NCBI GenBank assembly: GCA_026418655.1
Contig: JAOAAW010000134.1
Span: 1-37,518, forward strand
Direction: 5' to 3'
Source of the DNA: a bacterium
GTDB lineage: Bacteria > Ratteibacteria > UBA8468 > B48-G9 > DTJG01
DNA length: 37,518 nt
Shown: one piece after another, positions 33,976 to 37,518 of the stretch
How the letters are laid out: every line of letters starts with the position of its first letter
How positions within the stretch are numbered: position 1 is the stretch's first letter
Notes under the pieces: model-generated
The model's database searches: none
Seen by the model: only the letters and a program-made list of their open reading frames with translations
Told to the model about the DNA's origin: nothing
Made by a program: the position numbers and the translations under genes

Positions 33976-34823
33976 TGAGATGGAGTAAATATGGTGAGAA
34001 TCTTTGTAAGGGTTTGTTTTAACTGGCTTCTTGGAACCACTGCATCAAGCATTCCGTGTTCAAATAAAAATTCTGACCTTTGAAAGCCAGGTGGAAGTTT
34101 TTGTTTTATTGTTTGCTCAATAACTCTTGGACCTGCAAACCCAATCAATGCCTTTGGTTCTGCCAGAAGTATATCTCCGAGAAAGGCAAAACTCGCTGCA
34201 ACTCCACCCATTGTCGGGTCTGTCAGGACAGAAATATAAAGAGTTTTCGTTTTTCGTAATTTTTGTACAACCTGCGAAGTCTTTACCATCTGCATAAGGG
34301 AAATAAGTCCTTCATACATTCTTGCACCGCCACCGCCACCACATATAGAAACAATCGGTTTCTTTTCTGCCATTGCAAGTTCACATGCCCTTACAAACTT
34401 TTCACCAACGACCGAACCCATACTTCCCATTATAAAATTACTGTCAAGTATTGAAAGAACCACCGGTATTTTGCCAATAACAGCCCTGCCATAAACAAGT
34501 GCTTCATTAAGACCTGTTTTTTTCATATCTTCTTCAAGTTTTTCTTTGTATGTCTTTGGTCCCCTGAATTCAAGGGGATCAGTAGAAACCATATCTGCGT
34601 CAAGTTCTTCAAAAGTATCTGGCTCAACCACCAGATTTATCCATTCTTTTGCTGTTAACCGGAAATGATAACCACAATTTGGACAGACCTTGAAATTTTC
34701 TTTCAGCTTGCCTTCGTAAATAAGTTTATTGCAATCAGGACACTTCTGCCACAAATCTTTCTTAATATCAGGGGCTTCTTTTGGCTTTATCGGTATGTAT
34801 CTTTTTTTGTGTCTGAATATCAT
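33972..34823 (-). CDS. accD: Acetyl-CoA carboxylase carboxyltransferase subunit beta
   Basis: A 283-residue subunit that transfers the carboxyl group from biotin to acetyl-CoA, making malonyl-CoA for fatty acid synthesis. The N-terminal zinc ribbon has C28, C31, C47 and C50 (KCPDCNK and VCPNCGY). The crotonase-like core contains VALS-type strands, SICGGGGGARMYEGL and DPTMGGVAASFAFLGD, which bind acetyl-CoA. Length and domain order are normal. It overlaps dapA by one base (TAATG) and folC by four, so all three are translated together. The partner subunit accA and the biotin proteins are not in the window. Confidence 0.97.
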   Translation of the reverse strand: MIFRHKKRYIPIKPKEAPDIKKDLWQKCPDCNKLIYEGKLKENFKVCPNCGYHFRLTAKEWINLVVEPDTFEELDADMVSTDPLEFRGPKTYKEKLEEDMKKTGLNEALVYGRAVIGKIPVVLSILDSNFIMGSMGSVVGEKFVRACELAMAEKKPIVSICGGGGGARMYEGLISLMQMVKTSQVVQKLRKTKTLYISVLTDPTMGGVAASFAFLGDILLAEPKALIGFAGPRVIEQTIKQKLPPGFQRSEFLFEHGMLDAVVPRSQLKQTLTKILTIFTPSQ

Positions 34824-35695
34824 TATAAAAGTCCGTATTGTTTCAAAATGTTTTCAAGTTTTCTCAATGTCTCTTCTGATGGCGGAGTGAGCGGCATCCT
34901 GAGTTCAAGATTGATCATTTTCATCAAATACAGACAACCCTTTACTGGAATTGGATTTGTTTCAATGAAAAGCGCCTTGAAAAGATTAAAAAGTTTAATG
35001 TGCATTTTTTGTGCTTCCTGCCATTTGTCTGATAATGCCGCGTGCACCATATTTTTTAACTGTGCAGGTATAATGTTTGCCGCAACAGAGATGACCCCTT
35101 TTCCTCCAACTGACATTATTGGTAATGTCATTGAATCATCACCAGAAAGAACAACGAAGTCCTCTCTGCAGAGTGAAATAATCTTGCTAACCTGGTCCAA
35201 GCTTCCACTTGCTTCTTTTATAGCAACAATATTTTTTATCTCTGAAAGCCGTGCCACTGTTTCTGGAAGTATTGAAATTCCTGTCCATGAAGGCACATTG
35301 TAAAGTATTATTGGTATATCAACCTGTTCTGCTATTTGTTTATAGTGTCTGTAAAGACCCTCAGGTACTGGCTTCTTGTAATATGGGGTGATGATGAGCG
35401 CACCATCGCAACCGGCTTTTTTTGCATATTCTGTTAATTCCAGTGCCTCTGCAGTTGAATTTGAACCGGTTCCTGCGATCACAGGCACTCTTTTGTTAAC
35501 TATTTCAAGGGTGTAATCTATGACCTGTTTGTGTTCCTCGTGGGTAAGGGTTGCTGCTTCTCCTGTACAACCAACAGGAACTATGGCATCTGTTCCGTTT
35601 GAAATCTGAAATTCTATTAATTTTCTAAAACTGTCCCTGTCAAACTTTCCATCTTTGAAAGGTGTTACAATCGCGACGATTGACCCTTTGAACAT
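34823..35695 (-). CDS. dapA: 4-hydroxy-tetrahydrodipicolinate synthase
   Basis: A 290-residue class I aldolase that condenses pyruvate with aspartate semialdehyde, the first step to lysine and diaminopimelate. The ATG at 35695 is chosen because GGGAGG stands 4 bases upstream; a frame from 35713 adds six residues over the ribosome site. GCTGEAATLT is the pyruvate-binding loop, Y132 in ILYNVPSWTG is the proton shuttle and K160 in VAIKEASG forms the Schiff base. Positions match the well-studied enzyme almost exactly. It is the first gene of dapA-accD-folC and has its own promoter. Relatives act on other 2-keto acids, but the conserved residues favour the lysine-pathway enzyme. Confidence 0.94.
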   Translation of the reverse strand: MFKGSIVAIVTPFKDGKFDRDSFRKLIEFQISNGTDAIVPVGCTGEAATLTHEEHKQVIDYTLEIVNKRVPVIAGTGSNSTAEALELTEYAKKAGCDGALIITPYYKKPVPEGLYRHYKQIAEQVDIPIILYNVPSWTGISILPETVARLSEIKNIVAIKEASGSLDQVSKIISLCREDFVVLSGDDSMTLPIMSVGGKGVISVAANIIPAQLKNMVHAALSDKWQEAQKMHIKLFNLFKALFIETNPIPVKGCLYLMKMINLELRMPLTPPSEETLRKLENILKQYGLL

Positions 35696-35715
35696 AGAAC
35701 CTCCCAGATACAATA

Positions 35716-35745
35716 ATAATACACCAGTATTGGCGATAAAGTCAA
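35716..35745 (-). promoter_or_regulatory. Sigma70-like promoter of dapA-accD-folC
   Basis: On the minus strand TTGACT (35745-35740) is followed after 18 bases by TATTAT (35721-35716). Both boxes match consensus at 5 of 6 positions. Transcription would begin close to the GGGAGG site of dapA, giving a very short leader. It lies in the 60-base gap after the second sulfatase gene. Confidence 0.55.
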
Positions 35746-35755
35746 ACCTGTCCTG

Positions 35756-37249
35756 TTAAAACTGGGTGAGCCATAACGGAAGTGGGTCTGCCATCAGATG
35801 ATACCTTGCTGCCAGACGCCATAGCATTTCTTCCTTGATAGTTCTGAATGAACTATCTCTGTAAAGATTTTTTGTCTCGTCCGGATCTTCTTCAAGATTG
35901 AATAACTGTCCGTATTGGATGCCTGCTTCTGGATACAGATTAAGTTTCCATTTTTTGGTTCTCATTGTAATTGTAGCAGTATATGGGCCATGAAGTTTGT
36001 TAAATATTGGTTTAATACTATACATTTCTGAATATATATCGTCCCTTCCAATAACATCATTGCTGACAATTTTGCCTGACCAATCTATCCCTTGAAGGCC
36101 TGGGTTTGGCGGCATTCCCAAAAAACCCAGTAGTGTTGGATAGATATCAACAAGTTCAACAAGCCCATCAATACATTTTCTACTGTTATTTTTTGGCAAT
36201 TTAATAAAAAGTGGCACCCTTATTAATTCATCATAATGAATAGATGGCTTGCGCAACAAACCATGATTTCCGAGAAATTCTCCGTGATCAGAACAAAAAA
36301 CAATAATTGTATCTTTGTATTGGCCTGTATCCTTCAACTCCCTTATAAGCATTCCAACACAATCATCTATCAAACTGATGCTTGCATAATAATGAAGAAT
36401 AATTCTTCGCTGAATTTCTGCACTGTATTTCTTCATCTCTCCAACTGCACTTTTTGCTGGTTCAGGTATAAAAGAAGCATCAATTCCATCTTTTTCCTGT
36501 GGCAAAGGAATGTCTTTCACATCATACCTTTCAATCTGGTCCTGTGGTGCTTCAAAAGGATGGTGTGGTGCAATAAAGGAACAAAAGATAAACCATGGGT
36601 TTTCATCTTTCCATTTTCTGATAAAAGTTGCTGCCTGACTTGAAATAAATGCTGTGTGATGGGCTTCTGATGGATACGGAGAAATAAAAAGGTCCCCTGG
36701 TCCTTCCTCTGAAAATCTCTCTGGCTCTTTATTAAAAAGTTCAGGGTAATTATCCTCTACCCATCTGTGGTAGTTTCCTTTAAGAATATCTTCACAGCCA
36801 AAGTACTCTTCAAAACCATAGTTTTCTTTCATTGGATCGTCTGGAATAGCAACCATTCTTGCATCATCAGCAAATCTTCGCCAATCAATAATTGGTACAT
36901 CACTTTTGAGTACATCTCTTGTATACTGTTCAGGTGTAAAATGAAGTTTCCCAGCACATGCAGTGTGATAGCCATTTCTTCTGAGAAATTCTGAGAAAGT
37001 TGTTTCAGAAGATGGAAGTATTCCCATTCCTCTGACTTTTATTGTTGACGGGTATCTACCTGTAAACAATGACGCCCTTGAAGCCATGCAGGCAGGACTC
37101 TGGCAAAACGCATTTGTAAAAACAATTCCTTCGGCAGCAAACCCATCAAGATTCGGGGTCTGAACGATACCATTACCCATAAAACCAAGGCAGTCAGCAC
37201 GAAGCTGGTCTGCCATAATCCATAAAATATTAGGTTTATTTGTATTCAA
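35756..37249 (-). CDS. Sulfatase (formylglycine type), cytoplasmic
   Basis: A 497-residue sulfatase-superfamily protein. NILWIMADQLRADCLG opens the fold with D14 of the metal site; the residue before it is alanine where many sulfatases have a second aspartate, as in the MADQ-type subgroup. CMASR at C54-R58 is the formylglycine signature. APHHPFEAP and FCSDHGEFLGNHGLL give the other metal and sulfate ligands. There is no signal peptide. The start is TTG 37249, which overlaps the stop of the upstream gene by 4 bases (TTGA); no better start is available before the conserved first strand. It clearly differs from the other sulfatase in the window and probably has a different substrate. Confidence 0.92.
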   Translation of the reverse strand: MNTNKPNILWIMADQLRADCLGFMGNGIVQTPNLDGFAAEGIVFTNAFCQSPACMASRASLFTGRYPSTIKVRGMGILPSSETTFSEFLRRNGYHTACAGKLHFTPEQYTRDVLKSDVPIIDWRRFADDARMVAIPDDPMKENYGFEEYFGCEDILKGNYHRWVEDNYPELFNKEPERFSEEGPGDLFISPYPSEAHHTAFISSQAATFIRKWKDENPWFIFCSFIAPHHPFEAPQDQIERYDVKDIPLPQEKDGIDASFIPEPAKSAVGEMKKYSAEIQRRIILHYYASISLIDDCVGMLIRELKDTGQYKDTIIVFCSDHGEFLGNHGLLRKPSIHYDELIRVPLFIKLPKNNSRKCIDGLVELVDIYPTLLGFLGMPPNPGLQGIDWSGKIVSNDVIGRDDIYSEMYSIKPIFNKLHGPYTATITMRTKKWKLNLYPEAGIQYGQLFNLEEDPDETKNLYRDSSFRTIKEEMLWRLAARYHLMADPLPLWLTQF

Positions 37250-37487
37250 TTTTCCATAAATGCGAGGTTTTCTTTTTTCGCAATATCTTCTGGAACAATC
37301 ACATCTGTTGGCCGCACGAATAAAATATTGGGAATATTAAAGAAATAAAATGTCCCTGATAAAAAGTCCACACAGGACCAGACCTTACCATCCATCCCTT
37401 CAGGCACAGAAATCTTTTGATATGAACCATCTGCTTTTATTGACCTTGGATGATGGTATATGGGTTTATCTTCACCAACCCATATTC
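37246..37487 (-). CDS. C-terminal end of an unidentified protein, cut at the contig end
   Basis: An open frame enters from the right edge and ends at TGA 37246-37248. About 80 residues remain (IWVGEDKPIYHHPRSIKADG ... KKENLAFMEN). The predicted secondary structure is mixed, with aromatic residues (VWSCVDFLSGTFYFFNIPN). It could be the tail of a sugar-related enzyme, but no family is recognised. The stop overlaps the sulfatase TTG start, so the two are co-translated. The true gene continues beyond the adapter sequence at 37488. Confidence 0.6.
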
Positions 37488-37518
37488 CTGTCTCTTATAC
37501 ACATCTCCGAGCCCACGA
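37488..37518. other. Sequencing adapter (Nextera transposase) at the contig end
   Basis: From 37488 the sequence is the 19-base transposase mosaic end (CTGTCTCTTATACACATCT) followed at once by CCGAGCCCACGA, the start of the Nextera read-2 adapter. It is a library artefact, not genomic DNA, and breaks the reading frame of the last gene. Confidence 0.98.

Overview
The window is AT-rich bacterial DNA (translation table 11, Shine-Dalgarno sites before most genes) and almost completely coding. It carries 21 protein-coding genes, two of them cut by the window edges, and one decayed region. No rRNA, tRNA, CRISPR array or insertion sequence was seen, and no gene-free stretch exceeds 300 bases. The gene mix is sulfatases, secreted glycosidase-like proteins, several (alpha/alpha)6-type sugar enzymes, Gfo/Idh/MocA oxidoreductases, many UroD-fold proteins, an ADP-ribosylglycohydrolase and a large GDH2-type NAD-glutamate dehydrogenase. 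This fits a polysaccharide-degrading member of the Planctomycetes/Verrucomicrobia/Lentisphaerae sphere or a related candidate phylum. That placement is inference from gene content only. A Nextera transposase adapter at the right end shows this is an unpolished short-read contig, probably metagenomic.

Layout. 1-4680 (minus): a secreted TIM-barrel glycosidase-like protein with its own promoter, then a sulfatase. 4752-9850 (plus): a tight three-gene operon of a double-domain esterase with an apparent ATT start, a double-domain ADP-ribosylglycohydrolase with one dead domain, and a UroD-fold protein without the usual zinc motif. 9854-11120 (minus): two small exported coiled-coil proteins that share a repeated heptad motif, separated by a strong terminator. 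11170-13332 (minus): a UroD-fold protein with HxC and an aldo/keto reductase. 13471-14571 (plus): a third UroD-fold protein. 14559-16745 (minus): a Gfo/Idh/MocA oxidoreductase and an EamA permease. 16859-19591 (plus): an unusual fusion of an M28-like peptidase, a winged-helix-like linker and an AAC(3)-type N-acetyltransferase. 19588-22683 (minus): GDH2-type glutamate dehydrogenase. 22757-23297: remnants of two efflux pumps, MATE and RND. 23319-26749 (minus): a second Gfo/Idh/MocA oxidoreductase behind a large (alpha/alpha)6 glycosidase-like protein. 26842-30404 (plus): a secreted GH42-like protein and a small conserved protein of unknown function. 30405-35695 (minus): dapA-accD-folC followed by a lyase-like (alpha/alpha)6 protein. 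35756-37487 (minus): a second sulfatase and the C-terminal end of another gene.

How it may work together (inference): exported glycosidase-like proteins attack a sulfated or otherwise decorated glycan. Sulfatases, an esterase and (alpha/alpha)6 enzymes without signal peptides would process imported fragments inside the cell. The oxidoreductases, the aldo/keto reductase and the permease would handle the sugars, and UroD-fold methyltransferase-like proteins may deal with methyl groups. Housekeeping genes (dapA, accD, folC, gdh) are embedded among these. Several convergent gene pairs overlap or abut at their 3' ends, showing strong compaction.
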